Source: Flavobacteriales bacterium
GTDB taxonomy: Bacteria > Bacteroidota > Bacteroidia > Flavobacteriales > Flavobacteriaceae
DNA length: 27,506 nucleotides
Direction of reading: 5' to 3'
Assembly (NCBI GenBank): GCA_015494775.1
Contig: WGAP01000210.1
Span: 1 to 27,506, forward strand
A program made the position numbers and the translations under genes. Of this stretch, positions 14,322 through 21,731 are shown one piece after another. The notes below the pieces were generated by a model, which saw only the letters and a list, made by a program, of their open reading frames with translations, was not told the origin of the DNA and did no database searches. Positions within the stretch are counted from its first letter, which is position 1. The number at the start of each line of letters is the position of its first letter.

Positions 14322-14921
14322 TCAAGCCTTGTTGAAGCGCTTTTCCACTTCGGCCCAATGGATTACGTCAAAAAAGTCGTCAATATAATTTCCGCGTTTG
14401 TTTTGATGTTTAAGGTAATAAGCATGTTCCCATACATCCATACCCAGGATGGGCGTTCCCGGACAATCCACGAATGACATCAGCGGGTTGTCTTGGTTGG
14501 GGGTGGAACAAATATAAAGACGGTCGCCGTCTTTCATCAGCCAGGCCCAACCGGAACCGAAACGGCCCAATCCGGCCTTTTTGAATGCGGCCCGGAAGTC
14601 GGCAAAGGAACCGAAATGCTTGTCGATGGCTTCTTGTAACGCACCGCCCGGTTCGCCGCCGCCCCGGGGCGACATGATTTGCCAGTAAAGCGAATGGTTC
14701 CAATAACCGCCGCCGTTGTTACGTATGGCGGTGTCTTCGGGACTTATGGAACCCAAAATTTCTTCGATGGATTTGCCTGCATAGGGCGTTCCTTCGATCG
14801 CGGCATTCAAGCCGTTGGTGTATCCTTGGTGGTGAGCCAAGTGGTGGACGCGCATGGTGGCTTCGTCAATGTAAGGTTCAAGCGCGTTGTATGCATATGG
14901 TAAATCGGGAAGTTTGAACAT
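14322..14921 (-). CDS. Superoxide dismutase, Fe/Mn family
   Basis: The protein has 199 residues, normal for the family, and lacks a signal peptide, so it is cytoplasmic. It disproportionates superoxide to oxygen and hydrogen peroxide. The four metal ligands are visible: H26 (VHHLAHHQ), H76 (WNHSLYW), D162 and H166 (MDVWEHAYYL). GGGYWNHSLYW together with the glutamine in STPNQDNPL (Q143) resembles manganese or cambialistic enzymes more than strict iron enzymes, but the metal cannot be settled from sequence. A possible -7 element (TAAATTTG, 14946-14953, minus strand) lies 24 bases upstream. The gene has its own terminator at 14259-14293. Confidence 0.96.
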   Translation of the reverse strand: MFKLPDLPYAYNALEPYIDEATMRVHHLAHHQGYTNGLNAAIEGTPYAGKSIEEILGSISPEDTAIRNNGGGYWNHSLYWQIMSPRGGGEPGGALQEAIDKHFGSFADFRAAFKKAGLGRFGSGWAWLMKDGDRLYICSTPNQDNPLMSFVDCPGTPILGMDVWEHAYYLKHQNKRGNYIDDFFDVIHWAEVEKRFNKA

Positions 14922-14945
14922 TTTTGTTTTGATTTTTATTTAGAA

Positions 14946-14953
14946 CAAATTTA
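14946..14953 (-). promoter_or_regulatory. Candidate -7 element of the superoxide dismutase promoter
   Basis: On the minus strand TAAATTTG matches the Bacteroidota -7 consensus exactly and sits 24 bases before the start codon. No TTG is found at the expected 17-23-base spacing, so the -33 half is uncertain. Confidence 0.4.
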
Positions 14954-14985
14954 AATAGAATAAAGGCAAACCGAAGCGGTTTGCC
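14954..14985 (-). terminator. Probable terminator of the batA-like/lpxK/pnp operon
   Basis: GGCAAACC (14965-14972) pairs exactly with GGTTTGCC (14978-14985). On the minus strand it is followed by TTTATTCTATTT, a moderately T-rich tail. It is 50 bases after the pnp stop codon. Confidence 0.62.
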
Positions 14986-15035
14986 TATCAATATGCATAA
15001 TAAAGCTATAAAAGCTTTTTATATTTCCAATAAAA

Positions 15036-15872
15036 TCAGTAGCGTTTTACCAATGCCCGCACCAATTCGCGAACCACGGGTTCGGCCTTTTTGGCTTCTT
15101 GCAACACTTCTTGGTGATTAACACTTTTGATAAAATCTTCATCACCCAAATCGGTAATGACCGAAATGCCGAAAACTTCCATATCCATGTGTTTGGCCAC
15201 GATGACTTCGGGCACGGTGCTCATGCCGACGGCGTCGCCACCCATGGCACGCACCATGTGGTATTCGGCCAGGGTTTCAAAAGTGGGGCCCTGCAATCCC
15301 AGGTAAACACCCTTACGGAATTGGATGCCGCGTTCGCGGGCGTAATTTTCCACCGTTTCGATCATTTTATGGCTATACGGTTCGCTCATATTGACAAATC
15401 GCGGCCCGAAACGTTCGTCGTTGGGGCCATGAAGCGGATGTTCGGGAAAAAGATTGATATGGTCTTTGATGATCATCACGTCGCCTATGCGGAAATTGGG
15501 ATTTACGCCACCCGAAGCATTGGAAACAATCAATTTGTTGATGCCCATCAATTTCATTACCCGTTCGGGGAAGGTTACTTCATACATATTGTATCCTTCG
15601 TAGTAATGGAACCGGCCGTTCATGGCCATGACGTATTTGCCTTCGAGCCAGCCCAGGATTAACGAACCCTTGTGGCCCTTAACGGTACTTACCGGAAAAT
15701 GGGGGATTTCCTTGTAGGGAATCTCGTCGTCGATTTGGATGTCTTCGCTCAAAGTGCCCAGGCCGCTACCCAAAACAATGCCGTATTCGGGAATTTGGTC
15801 GGCGATGTCCAATAGCCGGTCGGCGGTTTCGCGGGCGCTGTCATAGAGATTTTGGGGATTTAATCTGCTCAT
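15036..15872 (-). CDS. Purine nucleoside phosphorylase (trimeric PNP family)
   Basis: The protein has 278 residues. It phosphorolyses purine nucleosides to free base and ribose-1-phosphate in salvage. Family landmarks are GSGLG (35-39), phosphate contact GHKG (66-69), GRFHYYEGY (86-94), SNASGGVN (117-124), and FET (198-200), with E199 as the base-binding glutamate. GGDAVGMSTVPEVIVAKH follows at 211-228. Aligned by eye with human PNP, the specificity residue Asn243 is replaced by D241 (GISVITD), which may favour 6-aminopurines. The start overlaps the lpxK 3' end by 32 bases, implying translational coupling. A hairpin terminator follows. Confidence 0.94.
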   Translation of the reverse strand: MSRLNPQNLYDSARETADRLLDIADQIPEYGIVLGSGLGTLSEDIQIDDEIPYKEIPHFPVSTVKGHKGSLILGWLEGKYVMAMNGRFHYYEGYNMYEVTFPERVMKLMGINKLIVSNASGGVNPNFRIGDVMIIKDHINLFPEHPLHGPNDERFGPRFVNMSEPYSHKMIETVENYARERGIQFRKGVYLGLQGPTFETLAEYHMVRAMGGDAVGMSTVPEVIVAKHMDMEVFGISVITDLGDEDFIKSVNHQEVLQEAKKAEPVVRELVRALVKRY

Positions 15873-16875
15873 AAATCATTTTTTTTAAAAGTTCTTCATC
15901 ACGGCTTTCCAACGCAAAACGAATGGGCACAAAGGCCGCCGCGGGAAAACCTTCCTGCAATTTTACAAAATCTTTTTCAGTCGTAAGGATGCGTTTGGCA
16001 CCCGACCGATGTATTTGTTTGCGGATATTTTCCAGGGAATGTTTATCGTAGTGATAATGATCGGGGAATTTCAAATGTTTGAATGACAGATTTTTGGATT
16101 TTAAAAATGCAATCAGCGGTTGGGGGTCGGCTATGCCGGTGATTAAAATGAAAGGTTCTTTTTGCCAAATTTGCCAAGGAATTTCCATGCCGGCAGCATC
16201 GCGTGGGGTGTCATAGGTCATGGAAGCAAAGAGCACCGGCTTGCCGTATTTTGCCAAATCGGTTTTCAACCGGTTTTTCTTCCTAATATCCGCATCGGGC
16301 GGTGTTTTGGTTACGATAATCAAATCGACCGAATAAGCACGGTTTTTAATATCGCGCAAGCGTCCGGCCGGAAAAAGGCGGTCGGCGGTAAACGGGCGAT
16401 GGAAGGGCGTAAGCAATATTTTCAAGTGCGCGTCCACCCGGCGGTGTTGAAGGGCATCGTCCAGCAAGACAATTTGCGGTTTGACTTGTTGCTGCAACAA
16501 ACGGATGCCGCGGGCGCGGTTTTCGTCCACCGCCACCACTATTTCATGCCCGAATTTACGGTAAAGCTGAAAGGGTTCATCGCCCAGGATTCGGGCATTG
16601 GCGCCGGCACCGGCCACCACAAATCCCTTGGAACGGCGCTTGTAGCCGCGACTCAATACGGCCGTGCGGAAATCGTCTTTGAGCAGGCGAATAAGGTATT
16701 CGGTCATCGGGGTTTTGCCGGTTCCGCCTACTTGCAGATTGCCCACGGCAATCACCGGAAGCGAAGGCCGGTAAACAGGTAGCCATCCGGCATCGAACAA
16801 CCGGTGCCTTATGCGCAAAATACCGCCCAAAAGCCAGGCGAAGGGCAGGCCCAAGGTTTTCAGGAGATTTTCCAT
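15841..16875 (-). CDS. lpxK: Tetraacyldisaccharide 4'-kinase
   Basis: The protein has 344 residues from the chosen start MENLLKTLGL. It phosphorylates the 4' position of the lipid A disaccharide at the inner membrane, a late step of lipid A synthesis. An N-terminal hydrophobic helix (about 8-22) precedes the P-loop GNLQVGGTGKTP (45-56). The DDALQHRRVDAH stretch corresponds to the family's DDGFQHR, and TTEKDFVKL is typical near the C-terminus. A longer reading frame to 16923 exists, but its first 16 residues are unlike the family and lie within the upstream gene. The preferred start overlaps the batA-like gene by 16 bases, and the 3' end overlaps pnp by 32 bases. Confidence 0.94.
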   Translation of the reverse strand: MENLLKTLGLPFAWLLGGILRIRHRLFDAGWLPVYRPSLPVIAVGNLQVGGTGKTPMTEYLIRLLKDDFRTAVLSRGYKRRSKGFVVAGAGANARILGDEPFQLYRKFGHEIVVAVDENRARGIRLLQQQVKPQIVLLDDALQHRRVDAHLKILLTPFHRPFTADRLFPAGRLRDIKNRAYSVDLIIVTKTPPDADIRKKNRLKTDLAKYGKPVLFASMTYDTPRDAAGMEIPWQIWQKEPFILITGIADPQPLIAFLKSKNLSFKHLKFPDHYHYDKHSLENIRKQIHRSGAKRILTTEKDFVKLQEGFPAAAFVPIRFALESRDEELLKKMIYEQIKSPKSL

Positions 16876-18749
16876 AGCCGCAGAATCAATATTTCGACCA
16901 ACACAAACAGCAGGGCCAGCCAAAGCAGCATTCGGGTAAAATCCCGTGAAGCGGAGCGCAAAGCTCTCCCGCCGGCATCATCGAGCAGGTGGACGTTGGT
17001 GGCTCCGTCGGAGAAACCGGCAGGTTTTACCGGTTGGCGGCTGAGTCGCCGGTCGATGTTGATGGCCCGGAAGCCCAGGGTGTCGGTTCCGTGCACCAGG
17101 GCATAAACGCCCGGACGGATGTGATGCACATCGGGGAAAAGACGGCGCTTGCTATTGCGCATTTCCTGATAGGGAATAATACTTTCGGAACCGCGAAGCA
17201 TGCGGACGGGAATGTCGTCGGGTGGGGCGGGGATTTCCAAGGTCAATTGGTCCGAGCAATAATCGTAAAGCGGCTTGGACGGGCCGCCACCGTAGGCCCA
17301 GCGATAAAACAATCCGCTCATCAAGGGCGAGAGGAAAAAATTGCCGTAGGGCTGGTCGATGGCGCCGAGAAAAATCCACCAACGCCCCTGACGGGCCAAG
17401 AACGGATGGTCGTTTTCCAACATGAGTGCGGCATTGGACGAAAGCGCCGGATTAACATAATGCAAAGCGGTGTATGGCGTAAAAACTCTTTGCGGACGCT
17501 TGCGGAACATGCCGCGGAAAACCGGATCGCGCCAACGGATGCCCGACACTTGAAGCCGGCCGGTGTCGGAGCGGGTTTGCGGCCCGTAAAAAAGCTTGTC
17601 GGCCCGGGGGCGTCCCGAAGGGACGAATACCAAAGCGGCCCGGGCAAAACGGGCGGCCAATTGGTTGCGGTGCAGGAAGTTTTTCCAACCGCGCAGGATG
17701 ACCAAGTCGTATTGTACGGCCTGTTCGTAAGGAATGTGCGAGGCATCGGTTTTTTCCCAACGCACATCGATGGCCGACCACAGTTTGTTCCAATAGTCGG
17801 GAATACTGTCGCCCACCAGTAAAACACGGGGTTTGTGCCGTGGCGGCAAGCTGAAATAAAGCCGGTCGTCGGGGGAAAAATGGCCGTCGGAAGCGCAACG
17901 AACCATTGCGCGGGGAGCGCCGTTTTGCTTGTCGATACGGAAGTAGAGCGTGTCGATGCCGTTGGCGTTCAGTTTGACACTTTGCTTGCCCAAAAGCTGA
18001 CCGCCGTTTTCCAAACTCAACACGGTGTTTACGGCCGGGCCGTAGCGGCGGAGCACGCAGGCCAAACGCAAGGTTCCGGCATCGCCGCCGGCGACAAAAA
18101 GCGTATCGACCAGCGTGTTGACAAATTCGCGGGGCGGATGGACGTAGAAAAAATATTCGTTTTCGGGAAGCAGGAATTTCCGGATACTGCTATCCAAACC
18201 CTGTCCGGCGGTGAGGAAAAAGATTTTTTTTGGCAAAGTGTCATAGCGGTTGATGCGTTGAAGGATTTGGCGCGGGCCGGTTGCAAGGCAGGAAGGGGAA
18301 TTAACGGCGTTTTGGCGAAGCCAATCGTCGGGCGAGAGCACTTGCACTTGTCCTGCGGCATTGATCACGTGCCACTGCGGGCTTTGTTTGACGATTCGGG
18401 CGGCCCGGGCCGCAAGCATGTCCGCTATGCTTTGCTGTCCGCTATGGTAGGAAGTGAGGGGCGAGCGGTCGAGGTAGAGCCACATTTCGCGCCGGGGGCC
18501 GTTATGGCCGGCCGGCAGGTAGGGGCCGGCGAAGGCCAACACGAGCAAGGCGAATATGAGCATGCGCACGGCCAGGAGGATATAACGCCGCAGGCGGCGG
18601 CTGCGCCGGCTTTGGCGTTCGAGTTGGCGCAGGAAGTCCACATTGGGAAAATCCACAAGCCGGAAGCGTTGCAAGCGCAAAAGATGCACGAGCAGGGGAA
18701 TAAGCAGCAATCCGAGGGCGTATAATATGTGCGGATGCCTGAAAGCCAT
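16860..18749 (-). CDS. BatA-type (aerotolerance regulator N-terminal domain) membrane protein
   Basis: The protein has 629 residues. MAFRHPHILYALGLLLIPLL, then HLLRLQRFRLVDFPNVDFLR, is the classic BatA N-terminal domain with its first membrane helix (about 8-24). A second helix (about 52-72, LLAVRMLIFALLVLAFAGPY) follows an arginine-rich loop. A long periplasmic region of mixed strands comes next, and a C-terminal helix (about 603-625) ends LRLWKIS. Such proteins are common in Bacteroidota, but their biochemical role is poorly known. The frame is open upstream to 19037, but that extension is the translated repeat copy D. A promoter (18755-18788) ends just before the chosen start. First gene of an operon with lpxK and pnp. 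Confidence 0.9.
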   Translation of the reverse strand: MAFRHPHILYALGLLLIPLLVHLLRLQRFRLVDFPNVDFLRQLERQSRRSRRLRRYILLAVRMLIFALLVLAFAGPYLPAGHNGPRREMWLYLDRSPLTSYHSGQQSIADMLAARAARIVKQSPQWHVINAAGQVQVLSPDDWLRQNAVNSPSCLATGPRQILQRINRYDTLPKKIFFLTAGQGLDSSIRKFLLPENEYFFYVHPPREFVNTLVDTLFVAGGDAGTLRLACVLRRYGPAVNTVLSLENGGQLLGKQSVKLNANGIDTLYFRIDKQNGAPRAMVRCASDGHFSPDDRLYFSLPPRHKPRVLLVGDSIPDYWNKLWSAIDVRWEKTDASHIPYEQAVQYDLVILRGWKNFLHRNQLAARFARAALVFVPSGRPRADKLFYGPQTRSDTGRLQVSGIRWRDPVFRGMFRKRPQRVFTPYTALHYVNPALSSNAALMLENDHPFLARQGRWWIFLGAIDQPYGNFFLSPLMSGLFYRWAYGGGPSKPLYDYCSDQLTLEIPAPPDDIPVRMLRGSESIIPYQEMRNSKRRLFPDVHHIRPGVYALVHGTDTLGFRAINIDRRLSRQPVKPAGFSDGATNVHLLDDAGGRALRSASRDFTRMLLWLALLFVLVEILILRLWKIS

Positions 18750-18754
18750 TTGCA

Positions 18755-18788
18755 CAAAGATATGGATTTTGGTGCAGGGATGGTGCAA
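18755..18788 (-). promoter_or_regulatory. Promoter of the batA-like/lpxK/pnp operon, probably leaderless
   Basis: On the minus strand TTG (18786-18788), 23 bases, TATCTTTG (18755-18762) fits the Bacteroidota promoter. The -7 element ends five bases before the start codon (18749-18747), so transcription would begin at or very near the ATG. Confidence 0.5.
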
Positions 18789-18798
18789 GGAATAAATT

Positions 18799-19220
18799 GC
18801 GCCAGGGATGGGAGCGGTATGAGCCGCCGGCGGTGCCGATGGTTTTCCGCCCGGCGGAGGCGACCGGCGGAAGCCCCACGCACGGGCGGGCGCGGGCGCG
18901 CGGCACGCGCGCCCGCGCAAAACCACGGCATCCGCCAAGGCGAATATAAGCGGACAGCCCGACGGCGCCCGGCGTTGCAGCAAGCATAAAACATTCACAC
19001 CAAGTCTCGTTCTTTTTGCCGATAACGGCATTGACAACCCTCGTCATAGCTACGGCTATGCCTTCGGATTGCCGGCTTTGTTCTCGACAAAAATAACTTC
19101 GACTTATCCGACATTTTATGCTTGCTGCAACGCGTGAGTGCCGGCAAGCGGGAGGGCGCTCCGTCGTCCCGAAGCGCTTGCCGATGCGGCATAGCCGCCA
19201 CGAACGCGGGCGCCGGGGCG
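18799..19220 (+). repeat. Interspersed modular repeat, copy D (long form)
   Basis: The 5' block GCGCCAGGGATGGGAGCGG plus TATG (18799-18821) is followed by a first arm. Its outer stem pairs TGCCGATGGTTTT near 18834-18846 with AAAACCACGGCA near 18920-18931, and a perfect 12-bp GC hairpin inside has arms 18890-18901 and 18907-18918. The middle block AGCGGACAGCCCG is at about 18949-18961. The second arm is the long inverted repeat 18973-19131, then hairpins 19143-19150/19175-19182 and 19186-19198. The end is GGGCGCC-GG-GGCGCCC near 19205-19220 and an A-rich run. A partial duplicate of the 5' block (CAGGGATGG) occurs at 18775-18783. It fills the 543-base gap between divergent genes; no gene is seen there. 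Confidence 0.65.
18973..19131. repeat. 159-bp inverted-repeat module with 19-bp ends (MITE-like)
   Basis: CGTTGCAGCAAGCATAAAA (18973-18991) is the exact reverse complement of the sequence ending at 19131. Weaker complementarity continues inward, and the centre holds CATAGC-TACG-GCTATG (19045-19060). No reading frame inside resembles a protein. It occupies the second variable arm of repeat copy D. Confidence 0.7.
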
Positions 19221-19292
19221 CCCAAAACAAAAAAACAAAGCATTAAACCTTTGTCGTGCTTTTTCATCCAATAGGCGAAAGTTGACCGCAAA

Positions 19293-19658
19293 ATGACCCG
19301 ACACGACCACAATAGCGATTTTTACCGCCACTACCGGCTTCCCGAGGATTATTTCCAAAAACTCGAAAGCCGGATGCAGGAACGCCTGGTTCCGGGGCCG
19401 CGACGCATCCTTTGGCGCCGAAGGATGTTGCAAGCGGCGGCCGTGTTGGTTGTGGGATTGATGGCTTGGCCCGTTTATCGCAATATGCATTCCGGTGCGT
19501 TTCGTGGTGCGAAGCTGACGACCGATACGGTCAATTTGCACGTCAACAAGCGCGGTGATGCGCCGTCGGCCGACGAAACGACAATCGACTTGTCGGACAT
19601 TCCCGATGATGTCATCGATGACTATCTGCTGATGGATGATGACGACCCGCTTCTTTGA
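19293..19658 (+). CDS. Small single-pass membrane protein, possibly anti-sigma-like
   Basis: The protein has 121 residues and belongs to no family I can name. The N-terminal 40 residues are hydrophilic and basic (FYRHYRLPEDYFQKLESRM). One membrane helix lies at about 46-62 (LQAAAVLVVGLMAWPVY), and the C-terminal part is acidic, ending IPDDVIDDYLLMDDDDPLL. This layout, followed 26 bases later by a Spy/CpxP-like gene, resembles the small membrane protein that sits between an ECF sigma factor and a Spy-like protein in many Bacteroidota. No sigma-factor gene precedes it here; repeat copy D lies upstream instead. The role is therefore inferred only from layout. Confidence 0.72.
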   Translation: MTRHDHNSDFYRHYRLPEDYFQKLESRMQERLVPGPRRILWRRRMLQAAAVLVVGLMAWPVYRNMHSGAFRGAKLTTDTVNLHVNKRGDAPSADETTIDLSDIPDDVIDDYLLMDDDDPLL

Positions 19659-19684
19659 GTAAACCGAAAAAATTTTGCAATACC

Positions 19685-20209
19685 ATGAAAAAGCTGATCC
19701 TCCTGCTGTTGGTCGGATGGATGATTCCCGCCGCAGCCCAAAACCGAAAACCTGCCGATCCGGGCAAATTGATCGAAAAAAAACTGACCTTTATTCGTGA
19801 GCGTCTGCTCCTGGACGATGCGCAATACAAGGCCTTTGCGCCGGTGTTCCGCCACTACGAAAATCAGCGTATGGAACTGGCGCGTCAACGCCGCGACCTG
19901 GTCAAAGACCTGCGCAAAGACCGCTTGGCTCAACTCAGCGATGCGGATGTGTCGCGTCGCTTGGATCGTATCCTGGAAATCGACGAAAAAATGTTTATGC
20001 TCAAAAAGGAATATTACCGGCAACTCAAAAAGATTTTGCCGCCGCGTAAAATCCTTGCCTTGGTTCGCGCCGACAATCAATTCCGCCGCATACTGCTTCA
20101 ACGCCGACGCCACCGGGCCATGGAACGTCGCGAACACATGCGCGGTCTGCGCGGCATGCGTCGCGGGCCGGGTCAAAACCCGTCGGGGCCTCAAAATCCG
20201 GTACAATAG
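19685..20209 (+). CDS. Spy/CpxP-like periplasmic protein
   Basis: The protein has 174 residues from MKKLILLLLVGW. The in-frame start ten codons earlier (19655) adds residues before a complete signal peptide and overlaps the upstream stop, so it is less likely. After the signal peptide (ending PAAAQ) the protein is almost entirely charged helix. It has LTFIRERLLLDDAQYKAFAPVF and a repeat-like EIDEKMFMLKKEYYRQLKKILPP, the pattern of LTXXQ-type Spy/CpxP chaperone or metal-sensor proteins. The C-terminal tail is rich in Arg, Gly and Pro. It is probably co-transcribed with the preceding membrane protein and ends before a strong terminator. A role in envelope stress is inferred from family resemblance. 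Confidence 0.78.
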   Translation: MKKLILLLLVGWMIPAAAQNRKPADPGKLIEKKLTFIRERLLLDDAQYKAFAPVFRHYENQRMELARQRRDLVKDLRKDRLAQLSDADVSRRLDRILEIDEKMFMLKKEYYRQLKKILPPRKILALVRADNQFRRILLQRRRHRAMERREHMRGLRGMRRGPGQNPSGPQNPVQ

Positions 20210-20274
20210 GTTGATGCGTAGCCGGGTGGATAGGCAAATCTTTGCACGCATAATATAAATTTAGATGACAAATT

Positions 20275-20309
20275 TCCGCGCCGGGGCCGTTTCCGGCGCG
20301 GATTTTTTT
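20275..20309 (+). terminator. Rho-independent terminator after the Spy-like gene
   Basis: TCCGCGCCGG (20275-20284) pairs perfectly with CCGGCGCGGA (20293-20302), followed by seven T (20303-20309). Confidence 0.92.
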
Positions 20310-20382
20310 GTTTTAAGTGGTAGAAACCGGACGTGAAAAAAATTAAAATAGGGAAAAGGTATAGGGATATTAAAATTTTGTT

Positions 20383-20390
20383 TAGATTTG
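20383..20390 (+). promoter_or_regulatory. Candidate -7 promoter element of the PUR-domain gene
   Basis: TAGATTTG matches TAnnTTTG exactly, 27 bases before the start codon at 20418. No clear TTG is found at the expected spacing upstream. Confidence 0.45.
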
Positions 20391-20417
20391 TGCAGTAAAC
20401 CAAAAGTTTGAAGGAAA

Positions 20418-20843
20418 ATGGCTGAAAAACAAAACGAAATTTTCTCGAAAGTGTTTCGTGCAGGACGACGCACCTACTTTTTCGATGTGCGGGAAACGCG
20501 TGCGGGTGATTACTACCTGACCGTTACCGAAAGCAAACGTCAAACCAACGAAGACGGGTCTTTTTTCTACAAAAAACACAAAATTTACCTTTACAAAGAG
20601 GATTTTGACAATTTCAAGGAGGCGCTGCAAGAAGTGATGGATTTTATTATTCGCGAAAAAGGCCCTGAGGTTATTTCCGAACGTCATCAACCGGATTTTC
20701 AACCGCAGGAACAGGAATCCGGTGAAGCCGAAAAAGCCGCCGATGAAAATCTTTCGGGCGATGAGCCCGCCGGTGAATCGGAGGATACCGAAGAAGCATC
20801 GGGAACCGACAAATACACCGATGTGGATTTTGATGATATTTGA
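20418..20843 (+). CDS. DUF3276 / PUR-alpha-like nucleic-acid-binding protein
   Basis: The protein has 141 residues. Residues about 5-85 match the small bacterial PUR domain (FSKVFRAGRRTYFFDVRETR, DYYLTVTESKR, FYKKHKIYLYKEDFDNFKEAL), which binds single-stranded DNA or RNA in studied homologues. The rest is a very acidic, low-complexity tail (about 95-141, many Glu, Asp and Ala), ending DKYTDVDFDDI. It is cytoplasmic, with no signal peptide. It is a single-gene unit with its own -7 element and a strong terminator. Its cellular role is unknown. Confidence 0.9.
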   Translation: MAEKQNEIFSKVFRAGRRTYFFDVRETRAGDYYLTVTESKRQTNEDGSFFYKKHKIYLYKEDFDNFKEALQEVMDFIIREKGPEVISERHQPDFQPQEQESGEAEKAADENLSGDEPAGESEDTEEASGTDKYTDVDFDDI

Positions 20844-20868
20844 TAAAAACCCTATTTGAATACGCTTT

Positions 20869-20893
20869 GCCGGCCTTTCGAGGCCGGTTTTTT
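20869..20893 (+). terminator. Rho-independent terminator after the PUR-domain gene
   Basis: CCGGCCT (20870-20876), a TTCG tetraloop and AGGCCGG (20881-20887) form a perfect stem followed by six T. It is 26 bases after the stop codon. Confidence 0.93.
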
Positions 20894-20954
20894 ATGAAGT
20901 AAATGGAATAATTTTTGTTATATTTACGGCAAAACCCAAAAACAGCATCGACAA

Positions 20955-21635
20955 ATGTATGTTTCCTCTTATATTCTAATAACGATTATTGCCCTGGTAG
21001 GCATGGTTGTCCAAGGGGTTTTGAAGGCCAAGTTTGAGAAATACGGTAAAACGCCTTTGCGTGCAGGTCTTAGCGGCAAAGAAGTGGCCGAAAAAATGTT
21101 GGCCGAGCATGGCATTACGGACGTGCAGGTAATTTCCACGCCCGGCGCCTTGACCGACCACTACAATCCGTTGAAAAAAACCGTTAACCTGAGCAGGCCG
21201 GTTTACGACTCGCGCAGTGTGGCCGCGGCAGCCGTTGCCGCCCACGAAGTGGGCCATGCCGTGCAACACGCCCGCGGGTATGCTTGGCTCAAAATGCGTT
21301 CGGCCATGGTGCCCATGTTGTCGGTTTCCAATAAGTTTGTTACCATTTTGCTCATTGCCGGAATTTTAATGCTCAATAGTTTTCCGCAATTGCTTTTGGC
21401 GGGGATTATTCTTTTTGCCCTTACGGTAGTGTTTAGTTTCATTACGCTTCCGGTGGAATACGATGCCAGCCGGCGAGCCAAACAATGGCTCGAACAAACC
21501 GGATTGGTTACGCCCGAAGAAAAAACCAAGGTGGCCGATGCGCTCAAATGGGCGGCGCGCACCTATGTGGTGGCGGCGTTAAGTTCTTTGGTTACGTTAT
21601 TGTATTACCTTAATATTTATAATTCCCGTCGATAA
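20955..21635 (+). CDS. YugP-type membrane zinc metallopeptidase
   Basis: The protein has 226 residues, the usual length. It has an N-terminal membrane helix (about 5-22) and the zinc-binding HEVGH at 97-101 in AAHEVGHAVQHARGY. Two more hydrophobic helices lie at about 126-164. Then comes LPVEYDASRRA, where E169 is the probable third zinc ligand, and a C-terminal helix at about 203-220. The family is widespread, but its substrate is unknown. The gene sits alone between two terminators. A weak -7-like TATATTTA occurs at 20919-20926. Confidence 0.92.
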   Translation: MYVSSYILITIIALVGMVVQGVLKAKFEKYGKTPLRAGLSGKEVAEKMLAEHGITDVQVISTPGALTDHYNPLKKTVNLSRPVYDSRSVAAAAVAAHEVGHAVQHARGYAWLKMRSAMVPMLSVSNKFVTILLIAGILMLNSFPQLLLAGIILFALTVVFSFITLPVEYDASRRAKQWLEQTGLVTPEEKTKVADALKWAARTYVVAALSSLVTLLYYLNIYNSRR

Positions 21636-21675
21636 TGTGCGGACGCTCCATCCATCAAACGGAAAAATTTTTTGC

Positions 21676-21708
21676 ATCCCCGGCCCGTTGGGCATCGGGG
21701 ATTTTTTT
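21676..21708 (+). terminator. Rho-independent terminator just ahead of upp
   Basis: ATCCCCG (21676-21682) pairs with CGGGGAT (21696-21702), with an inner GCCC/GGGC stem, followed by seven T (21702-21708). The T-run ends 23 bases before the upp start codon, leaving little room for a separate promoter, so it could also act as an attenuator in the upp leader. Confidence 0.9.
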
Positions 21709-21731
21709 GACTTACAAAAAAACAAAGCATT

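Noticed and set aside
16876..16923. 16-residue N-terminal extension of LpxK
   Set aside because: It lies within the upstream gene and is unlike LpxK. MENLLKTLGL is a typical LpxK start.
18750..19037. 96-residue N-terminal extension of the batA-like protein
   Set aside because: It translates repeat copy D (RACRAPAPARAWGFRRSP and similar), lies upstream of the promoter and precedes a perfect BatA N-terminus.
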